A stretch of DNA of 36,276 nt from Oceanisphaera arctica (GTDB lineage Bacteria > Pseudomonadota > Gammaproteobacteria > Enterobacterales > Aeromonadaceae), in contig NZ_MPZM01000030.1 of the NCBI RefSeq assembly GCF_002936955.1, positions 1 to 36,276 of the forward strand, read 5' to 3'. A program made the position numbers and the translations under genes. Under the pieces are notes generated by a model. The model ran no database searches, was not told where the DNA came from, and saw nothing but the letters and a program-made list of their open reading frames with translations. Below are positions 7,676-16,055 of this stretch, in pieces (the first letter of the stretch is position 1; the number at the start of each line of letters is the position of its first letter).

Positions 7676-8946
7676 AAAAACTCTAGCTTTTTAGAAACAG
7701 AAATAGCATCCAACATTGAATCTTCTATAGAACAATATTTCCAATCACCGTATCGACCAACTGTATAAACCCCTACAGACTCTAGCTGTGATTTTATTTC
7801 CTCTTTCCTTATATGCAGCTGGCTATCAACATGAACATAAGCAGGATTCATCACTATAGAGCAATAAGATTGTAACTGATGAGTTTCGTCTATAATTCCA
7901 GCCTGCCGTAATCCTTGTAAAACTTTATCTAACGCACTCTGTTCATCAACAGTACTCTCGGGTGAACACCCAATTTCCACATAAAGACTTAGGCGTTCAT
8001 GGTCCAATATATTATTATAGAAACCAACACGATAAAAATTGTATTTACCTTCAGGGAAGTAAGCCCAATGAACATCATCAAACTTGGATGACTTGTTAAA
8101 GCCAAGATTGAAAACTAACACTTTATTCCAAGAAAGTTTAGAAGTGAAATTCTGGTGAGATTTTTTATCTATTGATTCAAGAAGTAAATTGAGGGGCATT
8201 GTGTTTATTAAAAATTCATAAAAAATCTCTCTCTTATCAGTAACAACACATTTCCTCTCCACATCAACAGAGATAACTTTTTCATTCATAAGGATTTTGG
8301 AAGAAGGAATATCTTCTGCCAATGCGTCAACGAAAACCTTTGCACCATTTTTGGGATATAAAAAAGTAGCATTATAACTACCTTGATATTCTTTCTTAAA
8401 GCTTTTTATTATTTGTTCCAGGTTTGCATAGGGGAAGAAGCGACCCATAGCATCTTGATCTAGTTTATTTAGATCACAGGCATACAACTTCTCATTGTAT
8501 GGCTTTAGAAACATCTCCGTTATTGAACGGCCAAACTTACCGTATAACATATCGAGAAATGATTCGTAATCTTCCTTTTCTTCTTTAAAAAACAGATCGT
8601 ACAAACAATCAATAAAGTCCGACTTATCTAACTGATGGATGTTAGTTTGGAATGGGAAATCAATCACATTATCTTTATAAAAAATATTAGTGACCTTTTT
8701 TTTGTAAACTAATGAGTCATTTGATATTTTACCTTGGAAAAATTTTTTAATCTCATCGTTTGAGAAATGGAAGAAATGCCCAGCATAATCCCATATAAAA
8801 CCATCTTGATGTATTGTTCTACAATACCCACCTAACTCTTTTTCTTTTTCTACAAGGAGGATATCCTTTTCCTTGTTCTCATTTGCAAACATAAGACCAG
8901 AAACACCGCCACCAATAATCAGGTGTTTACAGCGAACAGTATTCAT
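7672..8946 (-). CDS. FAD-dependent UDP-galactopyranose-mutase-like oxidoreductase
   Basis: The protein is 424 residues. An N-terminal dinucleotide-binding motif (LIIGGGVSGLMFA, residues 9-21), an acidic end in LVEKEKELGGYCRT, and the C-terminal VGRYGDWKYCSIEDSMLDA place it in the amine oxidase / UDP-galactopyranose mutase superfamily. The C-terminal motif binds the flavin, as in Glf. It is not a classical Glf, whose terminal motif reads differently (G-R-L-x-x-Y-R-Y). It is likely a relative often seen in LPS and capsule loci, and its substrate is unknown. The DNA is AT-rich, like its two neighbours. It overlaps both flanking genes by 4 bases. A mutase acting on a nucleotide sugar of the repeat unit is an inference from context. 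Confidence 0.72.
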   Translation of the reverse strand: MNTVRCKHLIIGGGVSGLMFANENKEKDILLVEKEKELGGYCRTIHQDGFIWDYAGHFFHFSNDEIKKFFQGKISNDSLVYKKKVTNIFYKDNVIDFPFQTNIHQLDKSDFIDCLYDLFFKEEKEDYESFLDMLYGKFGRSITEMFLKPYNEKLYACDLNKLDQDAMGRFFPYANLEQIIKSFKKEYQGSYNATFLYPKNGAKVFVDALAEDIPSSKILMNEKVISVDVERKCVVTDKREIFYEFLINTMPLNLLLESIDKKSHQNFTSKLSWNKVLVFNLGFNKSSKFDDVHWAYFPEGKYNFYRVGFYNNILDHERLSLYVEIGCSPESTVDEQSALDKVLQGLRQAGIIDETHQLQSYCSIVMNPAYVHVDSQLHIRKEEIKSQLESVGVYTVGRYGDWKYCSIEDSMLDAISVSKKLEFL

Positions 8947-9740
8947 CTATAATAATCCTCTTTAATAAATTTAAACGAGCCTTTAAACATAGTTTTCAAG
9001 AATGATGGGAAAGAGTATCTACAAGAGTATTCGCGGTATTTCTTACATGCGAAAAATACATTTAAAACCATCCCCTTAAACCCAAAAATACGAACAAAAG
9101 CAGCCCCTTTTGATGTTATTAGATGGTCATTAAAATCTGTACCGGAACTCTCAGGGGGGTGAATAACTACTGGAATAGGAAGATATAAGATTTTAAGGCC
9201 TTTTTTCATCGCATCGTGTAAAAAAATAATTTCATCATGAACACGATATTTACTTCCCAGACCAAAATTTGTATCTAATGATAACCCAACATCAACAATT
9301 CGGCGCCGTCTAAATGCAATTTCAATAGAAGCACAACGGAGTATTGAACGCCAATTATGCCATTTCTTTTTCTGTGGGTAGCCAGAGTTAAAAGGTTTCC
9401 CTTCTGTCGTGACTATCTGAAACGTAATAATATCAGCATCAGGGTGCTCTATAAATGCATTGACAACTATATCTTCCACATTATCGACATAACCAACATC
9501 ATCATCAGAAATTAGACATATATCCCCAACAGAATTACTCAATGCCATATTTCTACTATTTGATGAGCCGCGTTCGACACAAGAAATCATCTTTACATTA
9601 TTTATCTCTTCAACACATTCACGATCACCCTGATTAATTAATAGAACAGACGAAGCTGTATTTTTATAAGCCCAATCTATATCCGATATAGACTCTTTAA
9701 ACATTGTTGCCATCAAGATTTGAAATGATTTCAACATCAA
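8943..9740 (-). CDS. Family 2-like glycosyltransferase
   Basis: The protein is 265 residues with a GT-A-type glycosyltransferase pattern: ERGSSNSRNMALSNSVGDIC (residues 56-75), which is the S-x-x-RN-x-G loop seen in many GT2 proteins, followed by an Asp79-Asp80-Asp81 metal/nucleotide motif in LISDDDVGY. The middle has FGLGSKYRVHDEIIFLHDAM, resembling the acidic catalytic-base region. The N-terminus lacks the usual V-S-V-I-I-P opening, so the family is somewhat diverged. It is coupled by 4-base overlaps to the mutase-like gene and to wzy. It presumably adds one sugar of the island repeat unit. Confidence 0.75.
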   Translation of the reverse strand: MMLKSFQILMATMFKESISDIDWAYKNTASSVLLINQGDRECVEEINNVKMISCVERGSSNSRNMALSNSVGDICLISDDDVGYVDNVEDIVVNAFIEHPDADIITFQIVTTEGKPFNSGYPQKKKWHNWRSILRCASIEIAFRRRRIVDVGLSLDTNFGLGSKYRVHDEIIFLHDAMKKGLKILYLPIPVVIHPPESSGTDFNDHLITSKGAAFVRIFGFKGMVLNVFFACKKYREYSCRYSFPSFLKTMFKGSFKFIKEDYYR

Positions 9741-10726
9741 CCTCCTTTATAAACATCAAATTCATTTACACGAGAAATCCCATACCTGTTAAAAACAAAT
9801 GAAGGCAAGGATATAATTATTAAAGCCCATAGATATGAATCCCAAGATTGAAAGAAAAAAACAATATCAGTTGATGCCCGAACTAAAAAGCAAAACAATA
9901 TAGAAAGAAGAACAATATCTTTTCTTTTCAATAAACTTACAATAGACCAGAGTAATGTAAAGACAATGACAAATGAAAAAAGAGCAAGATTACCGTACAT
10001 TTTAATATAGCTATTATGAGGATTATCAGTTCCGTTGGCTAAATAGCTACAATGATTACTGTTAAACGCATCCAAACCAAAAACAAGATGCTTCACATCA
10101 AATATATCGGAATAACAATTTATTACATTTTCTCTACCGCTATCGGTAAGACTGCCAACTGCAAGCCTTTTTACAACCCCAAAGGATTCATACATATAGA
10201 AATATATTTCACTACTAAAAATCATTATAAAGAACGTGACAAAAAACAAAAGGAAGAATATAAAAAACCTCCCTACCATCTTGCTATTATAAAAAAACAA
10301 AGAAATAACCCCTAGAGTAACAATAGAAAATGAAATCACTCCTGAACGGCTATCACTTAAAACAACAACAACAAAAGAAATAAAAACTCCAACATACTTC
10401 AATCTATTACTAAGGGTGGAGATATAAAGAGAAAAAAATGAAAAAATTATTAATACTGAAATATAATTCCGACTGGAAAAATTAAACAGTTGCGTATTTA
10501 AATCCAACCCTAGGAACATTGCACGCCCACAATAAATAACAACACCAAAAAAAAACAACAATGAAGGTAACCTTAGCTGATGCCTATACAAAGACATCAT
10601 AGCACCAAAAAAAGGCATTGAGATAGAAAAGGCTATATCGCCAAATTTATACTTCTCACTTATAATTGTGGTAATTACAGCAAAAAAGACAAGTGTAAAT
10701 ATGTAAAAATAAAACTTTACACTCAT
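9737..10726 (-). CDS. wzy: O-antigen polymerase Wzy (C-terminal main part)
   Basis: This 329-residue, very hydrophobic protein has about 9-10 membrane segments and a periplasmic loop containing RENVINCYSDIF, followed by NPHNSYIKMYGN. That Asn-Pro-His-Asn motif matches the conserved HN loop of Wzy/WaaL proteins. It would polymerise flipped repeat units in the periplasm. It is shorter than usual (about 400 residues), and the open frame just upstream (10723-10938) encodes two more membrane segments of the sort expected at a Wzy N-terminus. A T-rich homopolymer lies at the junction, so the gene may be frameshifted, phase-variable or truly two genes. The DNA is strongly AT-rich. Confidence 0.78.
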   Translation of the reverse strand: MSVKFYFYIFTLVFFAVITTIISEKYKFGDIAFSISMPFFGAMMSLYRHQLRLPSLLFFFGVVIYCGRAMFLGLDLNTQLFNFSSRNYISVLIIFSFFSLYISTLSNRLKYVGVFISFVVVVLSDSRSGVISFSIVTLGVISLFFYNSKMVGRFFIFFLLFFVTFFIMIFSSEIYFYMYESFGVVKRLAVGSLTDSGRENVINCYSDIFDVKHLVFGLDAFNSNHCSYLANGTDNPHNSYIKMYGNLALFSFVIVFTLLWSIVSLLKRKDIVLLSILFCFLVRASTDIVFFFQSWDSYLWALIIISLPSFVFNRYGISRVNEFDVYKGG

Positions 10727-10938
10727 ATATTTAAAAACAAAAAAAATGAAAAAACCCCAACAAGCATATTGAATAACTGAAAATAAATATTACCATCTCT
10801 CACATATAAAAATTGAGACAAGAAAAAAAAAGAAAACAAAACAACAGTAAATCTTTCATATTTTTTTGACATAGTAAAATTTTTATACATTTTTATCTCA
10901 ACAAAGAACTTACAAGTTAAATATAAAAGCTGAAGCAT
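10723..10938 (-). CDS. Small membrane protein, probably the displaced N-terminus of Wzy
   Basis: Of these 71 residues, about 30-46 and 50-71 are hydrophobic, with VRDGNIYFQLFNMLVG between and within them. The pattern of two segments joined by a G-N loop is typical of the N-terminus of O-antigen ligases and polymerases. Added to the 329 residues of the next frame it gives about 400, a normal Wzy size. Its stop overlaps the next ATG by 4 bases, after T6 and T8 runs. Several in-frame ATGs exist (for example M17 and M23), so the start is uncertain. It is the first coding sequence after the ISAs1 insertion, so its natural upstream region has probably been replaced. Confidence 0.5.
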   Translation of the reverse strand: MLQLLYLTCKFFVEIKMYKNFTMSKKYERFTVVLFSFFFLSQFLYVRDGNIYFQLFNMLVGVFSFFLFLNI

Positions 10939-11049
10939 AACAACAATTCAACTTTAAAATACAAGAAAAGATCAAACATACGCGGAAAGATTATAAAGCT
11001 ATAAACCTTGGCTAGCCTGGTGAATTCATCCTAAGGGAAGCTGTAGTGG

Positions 11050-11693
11050 TCAGGGCAAGATTACGAAACCCCCAGGCCTGACAAGACTTTCGAAAGGTAG
11101 GCGTTGTTGCGGCTCGCCGTTCAGCGCATTGAAGGCCATGTGCCGAATAGCAGCGATGTTTTCTCCCGCCTGCTCCCGTCGAATACGGCATTCGTCTTCC
11201 CGCATGCCCACATCCAGCCGCCAGTGTAGCTGAGATTCGATAGACCAATGGGCTCTGCTTGCTTCCAACAACGCTTGGGCGTTTAACTTAGCCGAGCTGA
11301 TGTAATAGCGAAGGGTGATGTCGGTTGCTGGTTTATCGCCTTCTTGGCGTATGCTCGCGACGATACCCATGGTCTTCAGCTCCGGCCATTCAAAGGCAAG
11401 ATCACCCAGCACGGAGAGATCGTCATTGACCAGACATAATCTGGTTTCCCGTCGTCCATGCCCTTTATCCTGCGTGCTGTAGGTATCGCCTTCGTCGCTT
11501 TGCAGCATGTCCAGCCGGAAGTAATTATCAAATGCGGCCTCCAGGCTTGGCTGGTTGCTTTTGACCGACAGCAGGTAGTCTGCGTCTTTATCTATCACCT
11601 TTTTGGCAATCGCTCGCTGACAGCCCATGGCATCGATGGTGACCAGGCAACCTCTGATACTCAGCAGCTCCAACAACTCAGGGATGGCGGTGA
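11050..11693 (-). CDS. ISAs1-family transposase, 3' exon (C-terminal part)
   Basis: This exon encodes TAIPELLELLSIRG, VTIDAMGCQ with the second catalytic Asp, and AHWSIESQLHWRLDVGMRED with the catalytic Glu of the DDE transposase. Joined to the 5' exon at 13617-14070 it gives a 1098-nt frame of 365 residues, with NEITAIPELL across the junction, the expected ISAs1 sequence. The stop codon uses base 11050, outside the IS end. The C-terminus (NALNGEPQQRLPFESLVRP) differs in frame from the remnant at 6421-6504, so a small terminal frameshift is possible. Confidence 0.8.
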
Positions 11694-11733
11694 GGTGAGT
11701 AGACCGAGGGAACCTCCCCCTCAGCCTCTCGCA

Positions 11734-11767
11734 AAACGGAACGTGAACCTCTCGATTCATTCCGCTT
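11734..11767 (-). ncRNA. Group II intron domain V
   Basis: On the minus strand a 34-nt hairpin starts directly after the maturase stop. It has a lower stem AAGCGGAA / TTCCGTTT, a 2-base CG bulge on the 3' side, an upper stem TGAATC / GGTTCA (one G-T pair) and a GAGA tetraloop of the GNRA type. The AGC catalytic triad is present. These are the defining marks of domain V. Domain VI follows at about 11694-11731 (CTGAGGG / CCCTCGG stem) with the unpaired A at 11700. Confidence 0.82.
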
Positions 11768-11770
11768 CCA

Positions 11771-13126
11771 TCAAGCAAACCCTCTTGCAGATCCAAATCG
11801 CCAATGGGCGAATAAACCGGGACATCTCACTGATAGTTGATCAAATAACCCTATCGTTCGACGTTTGTGCCTCTTGAGCGTCTTGAATTTCCTTCTTGCC
11901 CAACGCACCAGAGTTTTATTCAGGTGTCGAAATACCGGATCGAGTGCTGAACGACGATATTGCCCGTAATAGCTTATCCAACCCTGCACGATCGGGTTTA
12001 ACCATCGAGCCAGCTCTTCCAGGCTATAGTGACTTTTCTGTCTTACTTTCAGCTCTCTGATGGTCCGTCTCATGGCCTTCATCGCAGACAGGCTGACTGC
12101 CGGAGTAAAGCTGCTGAATAAACTGTTGTCTGAACGTCTTTGACACCGTCTCTGTCTGAAGGTGTACCCCAGAAAGTCGAAGCTTGTGCAAGGATGGTTT
12201 CCTTTTCGTCTGCCATCTTTGCAGTATACCAACTTCGTTTTCTCTGGATGCAGTTCAAGGCCACAGTCTTCAAACCGCTGCTTTATTGCTCTATGCAGTA
12301 ATTCCGCTCTGCTTTTGGTGATGGCATGTACCAGACCATCATCCGCATATCGACACCACGGGTTATCAGGGAATTGCTTTTGCATCCACTTATCAAATAC
12401 ATAATGCAAGAACAAATTTGCCAGCAACGGACTGACGACACCGCCCTGCGGTGTTCCCTGATTGCGCTCGATGATGTTGCCATCATCTTGCTGTAATGGT
12501 GCGACTAACCACCGTTCGATATAGAAGATGATCCAGCTGAAATTCTGCCCCTGAGTCCGTTCACCAATGGCAACGTGTTTCTCAACGGCTTTCATCAGCA
12601 GGTCATGTCGTATGTTGTCAAAGAGCCCCTTGATGTCAAATTCCAGCACCCAGTCGTATTTCCAGCAGCGCTTTCGTGTTACGCCTATGGCCTGGATCGC
12701 TGACTTAGCCGGTCTGTATCCATAGGAGTCCTCAAGAAAACTCGGTTCTATCATTTGCTCAAGTCGTTCTTTGATCACCATTTGTGCGACCCGATCACCG
12801 ACGGTGGGAATGCCCAATGTTCTCACGCCACCTGATTTCTTCGGTATGTTGACCGCTTTTACTGGTGGGGGAAAATAGGTACCCGATGACAGTCTGTTCC
12901 ATATCTTGTACAGGTTGTTCTTGAGATCTTTCTCGAAGTCCTCAAGTGTTACACCATCAATACCCGCACCGCCTCGATTCGCTTTCACTTTTTCGAAGGC
13001 GGCGTACACATCCCATTTTGAGATTGCAAATGGTTTTGCCTGCGCATGCACCTTCCTCCTGCCACTGTGTGACAGTTGAGATGCCTGCTCAGGCTGCTTG
13101 ACGCAACCCCTTCGCTCCACACTCAT
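11771..13126 (-). CDS. ltrA: Group II intron reverse transcriptase/maturase
   Basis: This 451-residue intron-encoded protein splices and mobilises the intron RNA. The reverse-transcriptase domain includes KANRGGAGIDGVT, FDIKGLFDNI with Asp164, NQGTPQGGVVSPLLANL, and YADD at 260-263, so the catalytic triad is intact. The maturase (X) domain follows (LARWLNPIVQGWISYYGQY). The protein ends PGLFAHWRFGSARGFA with no HNH endonuclease domain, as in RmInt1-like introns, which move mainly through replication forks. The start at 13126 has AGGAAG ten bases upstream. The stop lies just before domain V, the normal position. Confidence 0.92.
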   Translation of the reverse strand: MSVERRGCVKQPEQASQLSHSGRRKVHAQAKPFAISKWDVYAAFEKVKANRGGAGIDGVTLEDFEKDLKNNLYKIWNRLSSGTYFPPPVKAVNIPKKSGGVRTLGIPTVGDRVAQMVIKERLEQMIEPSFLEDSYGYRPAKSAIQAIGVTRKRCWKYDWVLEFDIKGLFDNIRHDLLMKAVEKHVAIGERTQGQNFSWIIFYIERWLVAPLQQDDGNIIERNQGTPQGGVVSPLLANLFLHYVFDKWMQKQFPDNPWCRYADDGLVHAITKSRAELLHRAIKQRFEDCGLELHPEKTKLVYCKDGRRKGNHPCTSFDFLGYTFRQRRCQRRSDNSLFSSFTPAVSLSAMKAMRRTIRELKVRQKSHYSLEELARWLNPIVQGWISYYGQYRRSALDPVFRHLNKTLVRWARRKFKTLKRHKRRTIGLFDQLSVRCPGLFAHWRFGSARGFA

Positions 13127-13616
13127 TACAAGCGCTTCCTCACTACTACGAGTTGCTCCGCCCCAGTATCATGCATCGGTACTCTCAGGCTTATCATTTC
13201 TGTGATTTGCCATTCTCCCTTAACATCATGATGACTGGTTCCCGTGGTTCCCATAAAGAGCCTGGTGTAAGGTCATGCCTACTTTACGCCGAACACCGCA
13301 CACTCAGCATTCGGAATACGCCAGTGTGCTTGTCCCGAGGTAACGAAACGACCCCGGTTTTGATGTTGTTTGGAAGTTTACGACGCGTCCACATAGGTTC
13401 GGGGTTACTCATCTCCTTACACCCTACCTCGCCAGAATTTTCTTCTGATTTTCCTTCAACGCTTCCGACCATCACTCTTAATAACAGCCGCTTGAAGGTG
13501 GTTTAGAGCCGGCTTCCGACAGCAGACTCTGGAGGGCCTTCCTCCATCTCTTCATGAGCTTATGCTCATTCACTGACTGTTATCCTAACAAGCCAGCTTC
13601 AGTGCCCACGGCACAC

Positions 13617-14070
13617 TCTCGTTGCTTTTCTCCGCCGTTTTCACCTGTCCCAGTACCACCTGATTGGCGGCACTGAAGGCACTCACCATGTGAATGGCTC
13701 CTTGCCGACGGCCCTTGTCATAAGTACCACGCAAGGTTTTGCCATCAATGGCCACCACCTCGCCTGCGGTCGCTTCATGGCAATTTCTCATCCAGGCTGA
13801 GAAGCTTTTTTGCAGCTGTTTACCCGAAATCATCCCCATCACACGAGCAATGGTATCGTGTACCGGCACACCATTTTCAAAATCGCCGTACTGGCGTAAC
13901 CAATCGAGGTGATCGAGCCCGAAATCCTCGATCTCCTCCCAACCCTCGGCGCCACCGATGACGGCCACGATGGTAAGAAACAAGATATCAGAGAGCTTAT
14001 GCTCGATTTTCCACTGTTGGCGAGGGTCACTGATGATGGAGAGATGATCCAAAAGGCTGAGTCCGTTCAT
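13617..14070 (-). CDS. ISAs1-family transposase, 5' exon (N-terminal part)
   Basis: This exon encodes the DDE_Tnp_1-associated N-terminal domain ([20 protein letters not shown], then [17 protein letters not shown]) and the start of the catalytic core, [16 protein letters not shown], with the first Asp. It ends [13 protein letters not shown], just where ISAs1 proteins continue into the ITAIPELL segment found in the 3' exon. The chosen start is the ATG at 14070 ([10 protein letters not shown]); a longer frame to 14127 exists. Unless the intron is spliced, translation stops after ten unrelated residues at 13585. Confidence 0.8.
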
Positions 14071-14325
14071 GATGATAATCTGGCGTTGAAAAGACAGTAT
14101 ATGATCACAGCCAGATCTGATCGTCAAAGCGATCCTTCAACCAATCGGTTTTTCTTTAAAAAAGACGCCGCTTAAGGTACAAAGTGGCTGTTATTTTCAA
14201 AATCAAACCTCGCTGGAAGCCTTGCCACATAAGGGTTTTTCATGATCTTGCCCTGAGATCTATGTCAGTAGCTCAGAACCTTAACAACTAAAAATTTATG
14301 TGATGATTTCACATTATAAAAAACA

Positions 14326-15375
14326 TTAACCGAACTCATGTTCGTCAATAATCGACTCCCAATCAGATACATAGTTAGCATTAAAAAATTTAAGCGGGAT
14401 AAGCTGCTCAGATTTTCTTGCAATCGGCTCTCCATTTGCATGAATCCCGCTAGAACAAAGTGCAACGCAATAGTCAAACCGATGGGAAGTTAAGTAAAAC
14501 CACAATTCAACAGGAAATAATGTCGGTAGTTTTGTTGTGTTGTCGAGTATATAATCTAACTCTTTAGGATGTTGTTTTATAAATACACGGTACCCTTTTT
14601 CAGTAAGTTTTTCGACAATTATTCTATATAGGTTTATTTTAAATTCCGCACTACAAATCCCTACCTGATCAACTGGCTGAGTAAGAACAAGACAAGACTT
14701 TTCAGAACTCATTCGATAAAAACTCTCAAGTTCAAACACTTTCACAAATGAAGATCTAGCCTTATTATTCAGCCCGCTCAGCAATGTGGAAAATTTAAGT
14801 TCAACAGCCTTTTTTTTTATTCTTTCAGGGAGCTTGTCGGGATACTCAACCTCAATTGATTGAATCCAAGACTCCTCTCCCCAAACTTGCCCTTTCATAG
14901 GCAAACCAAAACAAAACCTAACAATCCCTTTAAGGGGTGAAACAGGATGAACAACATAGTTTGAAAGTCCATCCTCCCTTAAAGCTATAGAATGACAAAA
15001 CCCTCGTAGGACTTTCGAAAAAAATGGTCCGGAATGATAAATATATCCAACATCAAAAAACTTACCATCAAGGAAGCTTGGAGTCCAACAATGAGGAAAA
15101 CATATAGAAAAATTTTCATTAAAAGAAATATTCCTTCTAATGACATTGGGTATGATATTTGGAAGCCTTGTATAATCCACAAACAAAGCATTCTCTCGAA
15201 CAAAAAAAAATACAACATCTCCAAATTCTTTTTTTAACCTATACTGTACATCAACCGGTATATATTGATAATCCAAATCAACAACTATTGTTGTATTTCG
15301 CTTTGTAAGCAGAGCGTCACAAACAGCCATAAGAACCTGCCTGTAAGTAATGCAAAAATGTACAGTTTTATTCAT
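14326..15375 (-). CDS. Sialyltransferase-like glycosyltransferase (bacterial D/E-D/E-G, HP, SS motifs)
   Basis: The 349-residue protein carries, in order, the three marks of bacterial sialyltransferases of the GT52/GT80/GT38 group: Glu134-Asp135-Gly136 (ALREDGLSNY), His269-Pro270 (IKQHPKELD) and Ser308-Ser309 (VALCSSGIHANGEP). The HP motif normally binds CMP. It overlaps the CMP-sugar synthetase gene upstream by 4 bases, so synthesis of the CMP-activated sugar and its transfer are coupled. In this context the donor is most likely a CMP-legionaminic-acid-type sugar rather than CMP-Neu5Ac (inference). The sequence is diverged and AT-rich. It is the last gene before the IS insertion, whose end lies about 70 bases downstream. 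Confidence 0.75.
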   Translation of the reverse strand: MNKTVHFCITYRQVLMAVCDALLTKRNTTIVVDLDYQYIPVDVQYRLKKEFGDVVFFFVRENALFVDYTRLPNIIPNVIRRNISFNENFSICFPHCWTPSFLDGKFFDVGYIYHSGPFFSKVLRGFCHSIALREDGLSNYVVHPVSPLKGIVRFCFGLPMKGQVWGEESWIQSIEVEYPDKLPERIKKKAVELKFSTLLSGLNNKARSSFVKVFELESFYRMSSEKSCLVLTQPVDQVGICSAEFKINLYRIIVEKLTEKGYRVFIKQHPKELDYILDNTTKLPTLFPVELWFYLTSHRFDYCVALCSSGIHANGEPIARKSEQLIPLKFFNANYVSDWESIIDEHEFG

Positions 15376-16055
15376 GAGTACTTCCTAAAGATAAACTCAG
15401 CAAAATCAAAGTCAAACTGTACATCAATATCCACAGATTCATATGCGTTCATGACATAAGCAAAAGAACGTTTACAATAAATATCCTTCAACCGCCCTAC
15501 TAACTGCCTCTCAAAAATGTAAATGGCACCGTTAATAAGATAATAAGGTTCCAAGTCCTGCACTCGCTTATTATTTTCCGTCCTAATAAAGTTATGTAGA
15601 CAAAGATCCGCTGGTAATCGGTTACAAAATTGAATAGGATGCTCTAGTTGGCAAACTGAGACTACAGATTTCGCTTGTTTATCAATATATATCTGGTATG
15701 CCTCACGAATATTTTGAGCATTACGTAATGGTGAGGTTGGTTGCAATAGTGTTACAGCAGTAACGGTACCCCACTGGTTCTCAACCAGTTCAACCATATG
15801 AGTAATCACATCATTGCTCGTGGCTGTATCCTTGCTCAGCTCGTCAGGCCGCAAGCCAGGAACTGTAGCCCCAGCTTGGCGTGATACATCAGCAATAGAC
15901 TCACTTTCAGTACTGACAAATACATGATCAAACACGCCACTTTCAAGTGCAGCCTCAATAGTCCAGGTAATCATCGGCTTGCCTGCCAACAATTTTATGT
16001 TTTTGCCTGGCAAGCGCTTGCTGCCCCCTCTGGCAGGGATAATAGCGATATTCAC
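15372..16055 (-). CDS. legF: CMP-nonulosonic acid synthetase (NeuA/LegF type)
   Basis: The enzyme activates a nonulosonic acid with CTP to give the CMP-sugar donor. The 227-residue length is usual for the single-domain family. Visible motifs are the nucleotide-binding IPARGGSKRLPGKNI (residues 6-20), LLQPTSPLRN in the middle, and VDIDVQFDFDFAE at the C-terminus, the acidic metal-binding end. It overlaps ptmE upstream and the sialyltransferase-like gene downstream by 4 bases each. The sugar is inferred from the pathway genes: a legionaminic-acid type rather than sialic acid, because a 4,6-dehydratase and an aminotransferase are present. Confidence 0.9.
   Translation of the reverse strand: MNIAIIPARGGSKRLPGKNIKLLAGKPMITWTIEAALESGVFDHVFVSTESESIADVSRQAGATVPGLRPDELSKDTATSNDVITHMVELVENQWGTVTAVTLLQPTSPLRNAQNIREAYQIYIDKQAKSVVSVCQLEHPIQFCNRLPADLCLHNFIRTENNKRVQDLEPYYLINGAIYIFERQLVGRLKDIYCKRSFAYVMNAYESVDIDVQFDFDFAEFIFRKYS

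Larger units (their letters stand above)
11694..13616 (-). mobile_element. Group II intron inserted in the ISAs1 transposase
   Basis: The 5' end reads GTGTGCC at 13616, matching the GUGYG start of bacterial group II introns. The 3' end reads CTACTCACC at about 11694, with a candidate branch-point A at 11700, seven bases from the end. Removing exactly this segment restores the transposase frame. The 3' base could be 11695 (ending CTCAC) if the 5' site is shifted, so the junction is uncertain by one or two bases. The ribozyme 5' domains occupy about 13127-13616, where I see no real gene. The intron encodes its own reverse transcriptase. Confidence 0.82.
11051..14255 (-). mobile_element. ISAs1-family insertion sequence carrying a group II intron
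   Basis: The element is bounded by CAGGGCAAGATTACGAA at 11051 and, on the other strand, CAGGGCAAGATCATGAAAAA ending at 14255. These are the terminal inverted repeats typical of the ISAs1 family. Its transposase is split by a group II intron of about 1.9 kb (11694-13616). Without the intron the element would be about 1.28 kb, the usual ISAs1 size. It sits between wzy and the sialyltransferase-like gene and so cuts the minus-strand glycan operon in two. No target-site duplication is visible (flanks GTAGTGGT and AGATCTAT), suggesting past rearrangement or a decayed duplication. Confidence 0.85.

Noticed and set aside
10052-10315. 87-residue plus-strand frame
   Set aside because: Antisense to wzy in AT-rich DNA; lysine-rich composition and lack of context indicate a shadow.
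13153-13506. 117-residue plus-strand frame
   Set aside because: It is antisense to the structured 5' domains of the group II intron, which explain the DNA.
11051-14255. Target-site duplication around the ISAs1 element
   Set aside because: The 8-10 bases on each side do not match, so none can be claimed.
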